Assembly: GCA_041685045.1 (NCBI GenBank)
Contig: JAWLGP010000012.1
Location: 62,001-126,000 of the forward strand
DNA from: Thiohalomonas sp041685045
Lineage (GTDB): Bacteria; Pseudomonadota; Gammaproteobacteria; Thiohalomonadales; Thiohalomonadaceae
Direction: 5' to 3'
DNA: 64,000 bases
Of the stretch, positions 1 through 8,054 are shown one piece after another. The translations under genes were made by a program, and so were the position numbers. Position 1 is the stretch's first letter. Every line of letters starts with the position of its first letter. The notes under the pieces were generated by a model. It did no database searches. It was not told the origin of the DNA and saw only the letters and a list, made by a program, of their open reading frames with translations.

Positions 1-794
1 CGTTCCTGCTTTTCCTTGATCTGATAGGCCTCGACGATGGCCGCTTTGCCGGCCTCTTCGACCGCCGCCATCAGCGCCTTGTCGGGTTCAGGCGGCTGCC
101 AGTTCCAGTCCGGATGGCCGGCTTCCGCCTTCAGTTCGCAAATAGCGTTAATTACGGTCTGCAGCTGCTCGTGACCGAACAGCACGGCGCCGAGCATCTG
201 CTCTTCGCTCAGCCCCTTCGCTTCCGATTCGACCATCAGCACGGCTGACTCGGTACCGGCAACCACCAGGTCCAGTTCGGAGCTTTCCAGCGTCGACAGA
301 CCGGGGTTCAACAGGTACTGGCCATCCTTGAAACCGACTCGAGCTACGCCAATCGGCCCGTTGAACGGCACGCCGGACAGCGCCAGCGCTGCGGACGCGC
401 CAATCATGGAAGGGATGTCCGGATCGATTTCCGGGTCCAGCGACATCACCGTCGCCACGACCTGGACTTCGTTGGTGAACCCTTTGGGAAACAGTGGGCG
501 GAGGGGACGGTCAATCAGGCGGGCGGTCAGGGTTTCCTTCTCGCTCGGACGACCTTCACGCCGGAAAAATCCACCCGGGATCTTGCCGGCGGAGTAGGTG
601 CGTTCCTGATAGTTGACGGTGAGCGGAAAGAAATCACGACCCGCCACTGCCTCCTTAACGGCCACCGCGGTGACAAGCACCACGGTATCCCCCATGCTGC
701 ACATAACGGCCCCGGAAGCTTGCCGGGCAATCGCACCGGTTTCCAGGGTTACTGTGTGGTCGCCGTATTGAAACTGTTTCTTGGTGGGCGTCAC
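1..794 (-). CDS. pnp: Polynucleotide phosphorylase, N-terminal part (runs off the left edge)
   Basis: Phosphorolytic 3'-5' exoribonuclease of mRNA decay and the degradosome. About 264 of the usual ~700 residues are present: the first RNase PH domain, with the family signatures TYSAGKIPGGFFRREGRPSE and TARLIDRPLRPLFP. The start is a GTG at 794, placed by homology (VTPTKKQFQYGDHTVTLETG) and by a strong AAGGAAGG ribosome-binding site 5-6 nt upstream. It lies 33 nt after rpsO, as in most gammaproteobacteria, where PNPase autoregulates this mRNA. I saw no clear terminator in the short rpsO-pnp gap. The catalytic second half lies outside the window. Confidence 0.97.
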   Translation of the reverse strand, partial: MTPTKKQFQYGDHTVTLETGAIARQASGAVMCSMGDTVVLVTAVAVKEAVAGRDFFPLTVNYQERTYSAGKIPGGFFRREGRPSEKETLTARLIDRPLRPLFPKGFTNEVQVVATVMSLDPEIDPDIPSMIGASAALALSGVPFNGPIGVARVGFKDGQYLLNPGLSTLESSELDLVVAGTESAVLMVESEAKGLSEEQMLGAVLFGHEQLQTVINAICELKAEAGHPDWNWQPPEPDKALMAAVEEAGKAAIVEAYQIKEKQE

Positions 795-827
795 TGTACC
801 TTCCTTTTGCGCCGGGCAGGCGTCGCT

Positions 828-1097
828 TTATTTTCGGAGACCAAGGCGGCCGATCAGGCTACGGTAGCGCTCAAGATCCTTTCTCTTCAGGTAATCGAGC
901 AGCTTGCGACGCTGGCTGACCATGCGCAGCAGGCCGCGGCGCGAGTGGTGATCGTGGATATGCTCTTTGAAGTGACCGGACAACTGGTCGATGTTGGCGG
1001 ACAGCAGCGCGATCTGGACTTCCGAAGAACCGGTGTCGGTGCCGGCCTTCCCGTACTCCGCAATGATGGCCGCTTTCTGCTCAGTGCTAAGAGACAT
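828..1097 (-). CDS. rpsO: 30S ribosomal protein S15
   Basis: Primary 16S rRNA-binding protein of the small-subunit platform. It has 89 residues, the exact family length, with the conserved segments TGSSEVQIALLSANIDQL and HHSRRGLLRMVSQRRKLLDY. An AGGAG ribosome-binding site lies upstream of the ATG at 1097. It sits between truB and pnp, and a possible separate promoter is present just upstream. S15 normally represses its own translation through a leader pseudoknot; I did not attempt to fold one here. Confidence 0.99.
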   Translation of the reverse strand: MSLSTEQKAAIIAEYGKAGTDTGSSEVQIALLSANIDQLSGHFKEHIHDHHSRRGLLRMVSQRRKLLDYLKRKDLERYRSLIGRLGLRK

Positions 1098-1135
1098 TCT
1101 GGGTACTGCTCCTGGCTGGGTTAGGAAAAAAGAGT

Positions 1136-1165
1136 ATTGTAACCGTTAAACCGACGGACGAACAA
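1136..1165 (-). promoter_or_regulatory. Possible sigma70 promoter for rpsO
   Basis: On the minus strand a TTGTTC (-35) is followed after 18 nt by TACAAT (-10), about 40 nt upstream of rpsO in the truB-rpsO gap. The -10 matches 5 of 6 consensus positions; the -35 is weak. In relatives rpsO-pnp has its own promoter at this place, which supports the call. Confidence 0.45.
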
Positions 1166-1201
1166 GGCAAAACCGGGATCGGTGGAGCGAGGGGCTCAAC
1201 C

Positions 1202-2116
1202 CTACCCCACCAGCCGTTTCGGGGCGACCCGACCGTCATCAAGAATGTGTCCGACCCCGAGGAACCGTCCTTCAACGGCATACAGCCGAACCCAGCCGCT
1301 GGTCGGTGCCTGCGGTACCAGGACGGGCTGTCCCTGGCGGAGATAGTAGGCAGTGGTGTCCGTCAACTCGAGCGCCGGCCATTTGTCCAGTGCCTGCTCC
1401 ATCGGAAGCAACAACTGGTCAAGGTCCTCGAAACTCTGCTCGGCTCGGCCGCGCAGGGATTCCAGCGTGACACTCCCCGCTTCACCGAACGGGCCGACGC
1501 CGGTTCGGCGCAGTGCCGAAAGGTGTGCACCGCAGCCAAGCGCCTCGCCGATGTCCTCGGCCAGGGTACGAATATAGGTGCCCTTGGAGCAGTGGACGAA
1601 GATCTCGAGTTGATCCCCTTCAAGGCGCAACATCCGCAACTCGTGAATCGTCACGGACCGGGGTTCGCGCTCCACTTCAATGCCCTGGTGGGCCAACTTG
1701 TAAAGCGGTTGCCCCTGGCGCTTGATCGCGGAATGCATCGGCGGGATTTGCTGAATCTCGCCCGTAAACCGCTCGAGCACCTCCTGCACCTGAGCTTCGG
1801 TCAACGGACCGACGGGCCGGGTCTCCACCACTTCGCTTTCGGCGTCGGCACTGCGGGTCCTCTCCCCCAACTTGCAGACACCGACGTAGACCTTGTCGGC
1901 GTCCAGCAGGAAGGCCGACAGCTTGGTCGCTTCGCCAAAGCAGATTGGCAGCAATCCGCTGGCCAGTGGGTCCAGGTTGCCGGTATGTCCCGCCTTGTCG
2001 GCGTTATAGATGCGTTTGACTTCCTGAAGTGCCGCGTTCGACGTGATGCCTACCGGCTTGTCCAGGAGCAGAATGCCATTGACCTTGCGGCCCCTGCGCT
2101 TGCTACGACGTGCCAC
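1202..2116 (-). CDS. truB: tRNA pseudouridine(55) synthase
   Basis: Makes pseudouridine 55 in the T-loop of elongator tRNAs. It has 304 residues, the usual length. The catalytic aspartate lies in HTGNLDPLASGLLP near residue 48, after the N-terminal motif GILLLDKPVGITSN. The C-terminal PUA-like part ends LGVGHILDDGRVAPKRLV. It is the fifth gene of the rimP-nusA-infB-rbfA-truB operon, but an intrinsic-terminator-like hairpin separates it from rbfA. Confidence 0.98.
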   Translation of the reverse strand: MARRSKRRGRKVNGILLLDKPVGITSNAALQEVKRIYNADKAGHTGNLDPLASGLLPICFGEATKLSAFLLDADKVYVGVCKLGERTRSADAESEVVETRPVGPLTEAQVQEVLERFTGEIQQIPPMHSAIKRQGQPLYKLAHQGIEVEREPRSVTIHELRMLRLEGDQLEIFVHCSKGTYIRTLAEDIGEALGCGAHLSALRRTGVGPFGEAGSVTLESLRGRAEQSFEDLDQLLLPMEQALDKWPALELTDTTAYYLRQGQPVLVPQAPTSGWVRLYAVEGRFLGVGHILDDGRVAPKRLVG

Positions 2117-2140
2117 GTGATTTCCCGAAAACTAAGTCGA

Positions 2141-2170
2141 TAAAAAAAGCGGCCCGCGTTGCGGGCCGCC
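2141..2170 (-). terminator. Intrinsic terminator between rbfA and truB
   Basis: On the minus strand, directly after the rbfA stop, GGCGGCCCGC and GCGGGCCGC pair around a short AAC loop and are followed by seven T residues. This is a textbook rho-independent terminator, but it sits inside a conserved operon, so it probably acts as an attenuator that lowers truB-rpsO-pnp transcription relative to the upstream genes. Confidence 0.8.
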
Positions 2171-2176
2171 AGTCAA

Positions 2177-2563
2177 TTATTTGTCCTGGTCCTTGTCTTC
2201 TGCGTCACTTCGGTCGCGCCGCACGGCTTCATCAATCAGGGAGCTCAATCGGCTCCCTTCCTGGAACGAGCGGTCGTGCACAAAGCGCAAGGATGGCACC
2301 GTCCGCAAGCTCATCCTTCGCCCCAGCTCGCGCCGCAGAAACCCCGCTGCATGTGTCAGTGCCTTCAGCGCGCGTTCGACATCCTCGTCCTGGCCAAGGG
2401 TGGAGACGAATACCTTGGCGTGCTCGAAATCGCGCGAGACCTCGACGCCGGATACGGTGATGAAACCTATCCGCGGATCTTTCAGTTCGCGCTGGATGAG
2501 CTCAGCGAGCTCACGCTGCATCTGCTCGCCGACCCGACGCGTCCGACTAAACTCCCGTGCCAA
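2177..2563 (-). CDS. rbfA: Ribosome-binding factor A
   Basis: Late 30S assembly factor with a KH-like fold, needed for 16S 5'-end maturation and cold adaptation. It has 128 residues (normal), with the characteristic MAREFSRTRRVGEQMQRELA start, KDPRIGFITVSGVEVS and the SLRFVHDRS segment. The C-terminal tail RSDAEDKDQDK is short and acidic. It follows infB after 25 nt on the same strand and is followed at once by a terminator hairpin. Confidence 0.98.
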   Translation of the reverse strand: MAREFSRTRRVGEQMQRELAELIQRELKDPRIGFITVSGVEVSRDFEHAKVFVSTLGQDEDVERALKALTHAAGFLRRELGRRMSLRTVPSLRFVHDRSFQEGSRLSSLIDEAVRRDRSDAEDKDQDK

Positions 2564-2588
2564 GCTGTGCCTCCGGTCTGTTGCACAC

Positions 2589-5156
2589 TTACAGCGTGCG
2601 CGTCACCTGAATCCGTTCGTACACCTCGATCTGGTCACCCACCTTGACGTCGTTGTAGTTCTTGACGCCGATGCCGCACTCGGTGCCCTGCTTCACCTCG
2701 GCCACGTCATCCTTATAGCGACGCAACGATTCCAGTTCGCCTTCGTAGATGACGACGTTATCGCGGAGCACCCGGATCGGGTTGTGGCGCTTGACCACCC
2801 CGTCGACAACCATGCAGCCGGCGACCGCACCAATCTTCGGTGAGCGGAACACGTCACGCACTTCCGCCAGCCCGATGATCTGCTCCTTGAACTCCGGCGC
2901 AAGCATGCCGGACATGGCGGACTTGACCTCATCGATGAGGTCATAGATGACGCTGTAGTAGTGCAGGTCGACACCCTGCTCCTCTATCAGGCGCTTTGCA
3001 CCACCGTCGGCACGGACGTTGAACCCGACCACGATGGCGTTTGACGCCACCGCCAGGTTGACGTCGGACTCGTTGATGCCACCGACACCGCTGGCGATGA
3101 TCTTGACTCGTACCTCGGGAGTCGAGAGCTTGACCAGGGCATCGGAGATGGCCTCGACCGAGCCCTGCACGTCGGCCTTGAGCAGGATGTTGAGGGTATT
3201 GACCTTCCCCTCTTCCATCTGGGAGAACATATTCTCCAGCTTGGCCTGCTGCTGACGTGCGAGCTTGACGTCTCGGTACTTCCCTTGCCGGAAGTTAGCG
3301 ACTTCACGCGCCTTGCGCTCGTCGGGCACGACGATCATCTCGTCACCTGCAACCGGCGTACCGGAGAGGCCGAGAATCTCCACCGGGATCGACGGACCCG
3401 CCTCTTTCACCGGCGAGCCGGTCTCATCCAGCATGGCACGGACACGGCCGTACTCCTGGCCGGCGAGGACGATATCGCCCTTGCGCAAGGTGCCGCTCTG
3501 TACCAGCACCGACGCCACCGGGCCGCGGCCCTTGTCCAGACGGGATTCGATGACGACGCCCTTGGCCGGACCTTCGGCCACGGCCTTCAGTTCGAGGACC
3601 TCCGCCTGCAGCAGGATCGCGTCGAGCAGCTCGTCGACGCCCTGACCGGTCTTGGCCGAGACATGCACGAACTGCGTATCGCCGCCCCAGTCTTCGGGAA
3701 TGACCTCCTGCTGTACCAGTTCCTGCTTGACCCGGTCCGGATCCGCTTCCGGCTTGTCGATCTTGTTGACTGCCACGACTACCGGCACTTCCGCAGCCTT
3801 GGAGTGCTGAACTGCCTCCTTCGTCTGCGGCATCACGCCATCGTCGGCCGCAACCACCAGGACGACGATATCGGTCGCCTGGGCACCGCGGGCACGCATG
3901 GAGGTGAACGCCGCGTGACCCGGGGTATCCAGGAAGGTCACCATGCCACGGTCGGTCTCGACGTGATAGGCACCGATGTGCTGCGTGATGCCGCCGGCCT
4001 CGCCGGCTGCCACCCGGGTGCGCCGGATATAGTCGAGGAGCGAGGTCTTACCATGGTCAACGTGACCCATGATGGTCACCACCGGGGCCCGCGGACCCTC
4101 TTCACCGTTGCCGGCCGCCTGTGCGAGCACCTCTTCCTCAAGGGCGTTCTCCCGCAGCATGTAGGGATTGTGACCCATCTCTTCGACCACCAGCGCCGCG
4201 GTCTCCTGATCGAGGACCTGATTGATGGTCACCAGGGTCCCCATCTTCATCATGGTCTTGATCACTTCGGCGGCCTTCACCGCCATCCGCTCGGCCAGCT
4301 CGCCGACGGTGATGGTTTCAGGAACATTCACCTCCCGAATCACCGGAGCGGTCGGTCGCTCAAACCCGTGGCGCGTACTGGTGACGACCGGTTTGCGCGA
4401 CTTTTTCTTGCGACGACCGGTCTTGTCGGCCGCCACGTGCAGCATGACTTCACCCTCTTCGGCTTCACCGCGCTCACGTCCCGCCGCTTTGCGTTTCTTC
4501 TTTTCGGGCTTCGCCTTCGGCTCGGGGCGAGAATCCTTGCCGGCCTCCCGGCGCGAAGCCTGCGCCGCTGCCTCTTCCACTTTCCGCCGTGCCTCGGCAT
4601 CGACCTTCGCACGCTCGGCCTCACGTTTGGCCTCTTCCTCCTTGCGGCGGGCCTCGGCCTCGGTGCGCAGCCGTTCCTCCTCGACCTTACGCACCGCCTC
4701 TTCTTGCTGGCGGCGGCGCTCCTCCTCGGCGTGACGGGCTTGTTCCTCGGCACGAACCGCGGCGTCTTCCTCAACCTGCTTTTCGAGGCGGACCACGACC
4801 TCCTCGTCAATCTTGCGGGTCTCTTCGGCCTCGACCACGGTGCGCTTGACGTAGGTGCGTTTCTTCCGGACCTCGACCGTAACCGTCTTGCCCTTGGTCC
4901 CGGCGGCCTGCTTCAGCTCGCTCGTGGTACGCCGCTTCAGCGTAATCTTGCGAGGGCCGCTCTCTTCTTCCGGCGCCTTCTGCTCATCGGTGCCGTGCTT
5001 GCGGCGCAGATAATCCAGCAGCCTTACCTTGTCGTCGTCTCCAAGGACGCTATCGGCCCCATCGACGGCAACGCCGGCTTCGCCGAGCTGAATCAGCAAC
5101 CGGTCGGGCGGGACTCCAATCGTCTCGGCAAACTGCTTGACGGTAACTTCTGCCAT
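2589..5156 (-). CDS. infB: Translation initiation factor IF-2
   Basis: GTPase that brings initiator fMet-tRNA to the 30S P site and promotes subunit joining. It has 855 residues from the ATG that begins MAEVTVKQFAETIGV, the conserved IF2 N-terminal domain; the frame is open further upstream but that part is not conserved. A long Lys/Glu/Arg-rich linker spans about residues 85-270, followed by a second IF2-N subdomain. The G domain carries GHVDHGKT (~361), DTPGH (~409) and NKID (~462), then domains II-IV. It lies 16 nt after nusA in the operon. Confidence 0.99.
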   Translation of the reverse strand: MAEVTVKQFAETIGVPPDRLLIQLGEAGVAVDGADSVLGDDDKVRLLDYLRRKHGTDEQKAPEEESGPRKITLKRRTTSELKQAAGTKGKTVTVEVRKKRTYVKRTVVEAEETRKIDEEVVVRLEKQVEEDAAVRAEEQARHAEEERRRQQEEAVRKVEEERLRTEAEARRKEEEAKREAERAKVDAEARRKVEEAAAQASRREAGKDSRPEPKAKPEKKKRKAAGRERGEAEEGEVMLHVAADKTGRRKKKSRKPVVTSTRHGFERPTAPVIREVNVPETITVGELAERMAVKAAEVIKTMMKMGTLVTINQVLDQETAALVVEEMGHNPYMLRENALEEEVLAQAAGNGEEGPRAPVVTIMGHVDHGKTSLLDYIRRTRVAAGEAGGITQHIGAYHVETDRGMVTFLDTPGHAAFTSMRARGAQATDIVVLVVAADDGVMPQTKEAVQHSKAAEVPVVVAVNKIDKPEADPDRVKQELVQQEVIPEDWGGDTQFVHVSAKTGQGVDELLDAILLQAEVLELKAVAEGPAKGVVIESRLDKGRGPVASVLVQSGTLRKGDIVLAGQEYGRVRAMLDETGSPVKEAGPSIPVEILGLSGTPVAGDEMIVVPDERKAREVANFRQGKYRDVKLARQQQAKLENMFSQMEEGKVNTLNILLKADVQGSVEAISDALVKLSTPEVRVKIIASGVGGINESDVNLAVASNAIVVGFNVRADGGAKRLIEEQGVDLHYYSVIYDLIDEVKSAMSGMLAPEFKEQIIGLAEVRDVFRSPKIGAVAGCMVVDGVVKRHNPIRVLRDNVVIYEGELESLRRYKDDVAEVKQGTECGIGVKNYNDVKVGDQIEVYERIQVTRTL

Positions 5157-5172
5157 GTAAACTACTCTCCAG

Positions 5173-6675
5173 CTATTCAGACTGGTCGGCTTCAAACCAG
5201 GGTTTGCGCGCTTCCATAATCAGGGCTGCCGCGCGTTTTTCGTCCATGCCATCGATGTCCATCAGGTCATCGACCGCCAGTTCCGCCAGGTCGTCCATCG
5301 AGACGACACCGCGACCGGCGAAAATTTCGGCCAACCCCGGGTCCATGCCTTCCATCGAAAGCAGATCCTGGGCCGGCTCCTTGCCACCGTGTTCTTCCTG
5401 ACTGATCTCGCGGGTAACCAGCGCATCTTTGGCGCGTGCTCGGAGTTCGTCGACGATATCCGCGTCGAACTCTTCGATTTCCAGCATTTCCGCCACCGGC
5501 ACGTAGGCGACCTCTTCCAGGCTGGAAAAGCCCTCCTGAACCAGGATGGTCGCCACTTCCTCATCGACGTTGAGTTGACCGGTAAACATCTCGACCGTTG
5601 CCCGCGCCTCGGCTTCGCTCTTCTCTTCAGCCTGGGTGGCGGTCATGACGTTCAGTTCCCAGCCACTCAGCTCACTGGCGAGCCGGACGTTCTGGCCGTT
5701 GCGGCCGATGGCCTGGGAAAGCTGCTCTTCGGCGACGGCGACATCCATGCTGTGTGCGTCCTCGTCCACGACGATGGACTGCACTTCGGCGGGGGACATC
5801 GCATTTATGACAAATTGAGCCGGGTTATCGTTCCACAGGATGATGTCGACGCGCTCACCGTTGATTTCGTTGGTCACCGACTGCACCCGCGAACCGCGCA
5901 TCCCGACGCAGGCGCCGACCGGGTCGATCCGCGGATCGTTAGAGCGCACCGCGATCTTGGCTCGCAGACCGGGATCGCGCGCGGCGGCCATGATGTCGAT
6001 GAGACCCTCGCCAACCTCGGGAACTTCCAGCTTGAACAGTTCAATCAGGAACGCCGGTGAGGTACGGGTCACAAACAGCTGCGGACCGCGCGGTTCGTTG
6101 CGTACATCGTAGAGATAGCCACGCATCCGGTCACCCGGACGTACCGGCTCGCGAGGAATCAACTGATCACGCGTGACGAGTGCCTCGACGTTGTTGCCGA
6201 GATCCAGAATCACGCTGCCGCGCTCCATGCGCTTGACGATACCGGTGATCAACTCCCCGATCCGGTGCTTGTACGCATCCACCACCTGTGCACGCTCGGC
6301 CTCGCGGACCTTCTGCACGATGACCTGCTTGGCGGTTTGTGCCGCGATGCGGCCGAAAGAGACCGACTCGATCTCCTCTTCCACATATTCACCCGGCTCG
6401 ATGTCAGCGCGGTACTCGCGCGCCGCGCTCAGGGTGATCTGCCGTTCGGGGGACTCAAGCTGCTGCTCTTCACTGTCGTCGATCACTTCCCAGCAACGGA
6501 AGGTTTCGTAATCGCCGCTGTCGCGGTTGATGCAGACGCGCATTTCCACGTCGCCACCGTGCCGCTTCTTGGACGCGGTGGCAAGCGCGGCCTCGATCGC
6601 CTCGAAGATGATCTCCTTGGCCACACCCTTCTCATTGGAAACTGCATCGACTACCAAAAGAATTTCTTTGTTCAT
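5173..6675 (-). CDS. nusA: Transcription termination/antitermination factor NusA
   Basis: RNA polymerase-binding factor acting in pausing, intrinsic termination and antitermination. It has 500 residues from the ATG of MNKEILLVVDAVSNEKGV; codons upstream in the same frame are not conserved. Order: N-terminal polymerase-binding domain, S1 domain (GIVKRMERGSVILDLGNNVE), two KH domains (VGACVGMRGSRVQSV; QAIGRNGQNVRLAS), then two C-terminal acidic helix-hairpin-helix repeats, the long form found in gammaproteobacteria. It is the second gene of the operon. Confidence 0.99.
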   Translation of the reverse strand: MNKEILLVVDAVSNEKGVAKEIIFEAIEAALATASKKRHGGDVEMRVCINRDSGDYETFRCWEVIDDSEEQQLESPERQITLSAAREYRADIEPGEYVEEEIESVSFGRIAAQTAKQVIVQKVREAERAQVVDAYKHRIGELITGIVKRMERGSVILDLGNNVEALVTRDQLIPREPVRPGDRMRGYLYDVRNEPRGPQLFVTRTSPAFLIELFKLEVPEVGEGLIDIMAAARDPGLRAKIAVRSNDPRIDPVGACVGMRGSRVQSVTNEINGERVDIILWNDNPAQFVINAMSPAEVQSIVVDEDAHSMDVAVAEEQLSQAIGRNGQNVRLASELSGWELNVMTATQAEEKSEAEARATVEMFTGQLNVDEEVATILVQEGFSSLEEVAYVPVAEMLEIEEFDADIVDELRARAKDALVTREISQEEHGGKEPAQDLLSMEGMDPGLAEIFAGRGVVSMDDLAELAVDDLMDIDGMDEKRAAALIMEARKPWFEADQSE

Positions 6676-6735
6676 ACCGCAGCCTTCACGCCTCCAGCCG
6701 GTCCTCACGAACCCCTAACTCGCGACTGGCGCCGT

Positions 6736-7191
6736 TCACCATTCGGGAACGATATGCGCCTTCTCGATATCCTCCAGGGAAAACTCGTACTGCCTGCCCT
6801 CCACTTCGACCAACGTCCGATTATCCGAAAATTCCACGAGCCGGCCTTTGTACTTGCGGCGGCCTTCAAACGGGACCTTGAGTCGGACTTGCACCATCGA
6901 GCCAACATAGCGCTGGTAGTGCGCCGGCTTGAACAACGGCCGATCGACCCCGGGCGAGGACACCTCCAGCGTGTACTGACCCTGGATCGGGTCTTCGACC
7001 TCGAACAGTGCGCTCACCTGCCGGCTGACCCGCTCACAGTCTTCGACTGTGATGCCGGTCTCGCGGTCGATATAGATCCGCAGCAGCGAATGGCGCCCCT
7101 GCGGCAGGTATTCGACCCCCAGCAACTCATAGCCAAGGGCGGTCACCCCCGGTTCGATCAAATTTTCGAGCCGCTCGGCCGTCTGTCCCAT
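6736..7191 (-). CDS. rimP: Ribosome maturation factor RimP
   Basis: Early 30S assembly factor. It has 151 residues from the ATG of MGQTAERLENLIEPGV. The N-terminal domain has the signature YELLGVEYLPQGRHSLLRIY and the C-terminal SH3-like domain contains GRLVEFSDNRTLVEVEG. Between them SSPGVDRPLFKPAHYQRYVG is the most conserved RimP stretch. It is the first protein gene of the nusA-infB operon, placed after the initiator tRNA as is usual in this group. Confidence 0.97.
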   Translation of the reverse strand: MGQTAERLENLIEPGVTALGYELLGVEYLPQGRHSLLRIYIDRETGITVEDCERVSRQVSALFEVEDPIQGQYTLEVSSPGVDRPLFKPAHYQRYVGSMVQVRLKVPFEGRRKYKGRLVEFSDNRTLVEVEGRQYEFSLEDIEKAHIVPEW

Positions 7192-7302
7192 ACCGAATCC
7201 GGAAACAAAAAATGGGCCCAAGGCCCATCCCAAGTACCCGCTGCGCCATCTCTTGACGCCGGAGCCAACCGCCCCGACCCGACGCAGCGAAAGCCGATTA
7301 CG

Positions 7303-7327
7303 AAAAAGCCCCGGAACCGGGGCTTTC
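7303..7327 (-). terminator. Intrinsic terminator after the initiator tRNA
   Basis: On the minus strand AAAGCCCCGG and CCGGGGCTTT form a perfect stem with a TT loop, and the stem continues into a short T tract. It lies just 3' of tRNA-fMet and before rimP, so tRNA transcripts can end here while read-through would feed the rimP operon. Confidence 0.85.
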
Positions 7328-7337
7328 TCGTCGAAAC

Positions 7338-7414
<77 letters not shown>

Positions 7415-7428
7415 ACTGATAAGCGCGC

Positions 7429-7457
7429 ATTCTACATAGCCCTGATGTACTTTTCAA
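7429..7457 (-). promoter_or_regulatory. Sigma70 promoter of the initiator tRNA and rimP operon
   Basis: TTGAAA and TAGAAT are separated by exactly 17 nt on the minus strand, 15 nt before the mature tRNA 5' end. The stretch after the -10 is GCGCGC, a GC-rich discriminator typical of stable-RNA promoters under stringent (ppGpp) control; the control itself is inference. Confidence 0.8.
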
Positions 7458-7475
7458 GCCGGCACTTGCGGCAAT

Positions 7476-7793
7476 TCAGCGCCTGACCAAAAGGCGTCGC
7501 AAATCGTGCCGGTAAATGAACCCGGGTAGCGCCAACACGACGAACAGGCACGCCCCGACGGCATAGAATTCCCAGCCCTGGGGATAGACATCGCCATTGA
7601 GTTTCTGTTCCATACCAAGGGCGATGGCGCCGGTTACCAGAAATAATACCAGCCATTCCGCCCATCGCCACCAAGCCCGCTTGCCAGCGGGGCCAGGATC
7701 CTTGACGAAGAAGATCCGTTCACTCAGCCACGGCAGATTGGCAGCCACAAAGGCCACCCCGATGAGGATCCAGACAGCTGTGGTTGTCGTCAT
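7476..7793 (-). CDS. DUF2818 family small membrane protein
   Basis: A 105-residue inner-membrane protein with three likely membrane segments: about residues 5-23 (AVWILIGVAFVAANLPWL), 45-62 (WLVLFLVTGAIALGME) and 76-96 (EFYAVGACLFVVLALPGF). The YPQGWEFYAV segment and Arg-rich C-terminus (HDLRRLLVRR) match DUF2818, a family usually found next to nuoN in beta- and gammaproteobacteria. It lies 3' of nuoN on the same strand with a ~260-nt gap. A link to complex I is suggested only by position; no function is established. Confidence 0.8.
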   Translation of the reverse strand: MTTTTAVWILIGVAFVAANLPWLSERIFFVKDPGPAGKRAWWRWAEWLVLFLVTGAIALGMEQKLNGDVYPQGWEFYAVGACLFVVLALPGFIYRHDLRRLLVRR

Positions 7794-7887
7794 GGTGGAT
7801 GCGTGTAATAAGCACTGTTTGCCGGGGATGCTACCCTAACCGCCGACACGCCCGGTTCGCAACTGTTTGGACCAGGGCTTCGGGGCT

Positions 7888-7975
7888 TCGTTCCCGTAGG
7901 ATAGGCAGAGGAGCACCAGCGACCCGCCCATGGCCCACCGTTTGATGGGGACGCTGGGCTTTGCCCATCCTACAG
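7888..7975. repeat. Partial copy of the GTAGGATGGGC palindromic repeat
   Basis: CCCGTAGGATAGGC at the left and GGGCTTTGCCCATCCTAC at the right are inverted versions of the ends of the 190-bp element seen at 34.5 kb and 49.5 kb. The inside is shorter and different, so this looks like a decayed or distinct member. It fills the gap between nuoN and the DUF2818 gene and could act as a transcript end. Confidence 0.6.
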
Positions 7976-8054
7976 AGTGTGGTGATCACCTGCTGTGGAT
8001 TGCGACAGGCGGAGGATAGGCCTGCGAAACCCAGTCCATCGCCCCGTGGTGGCT

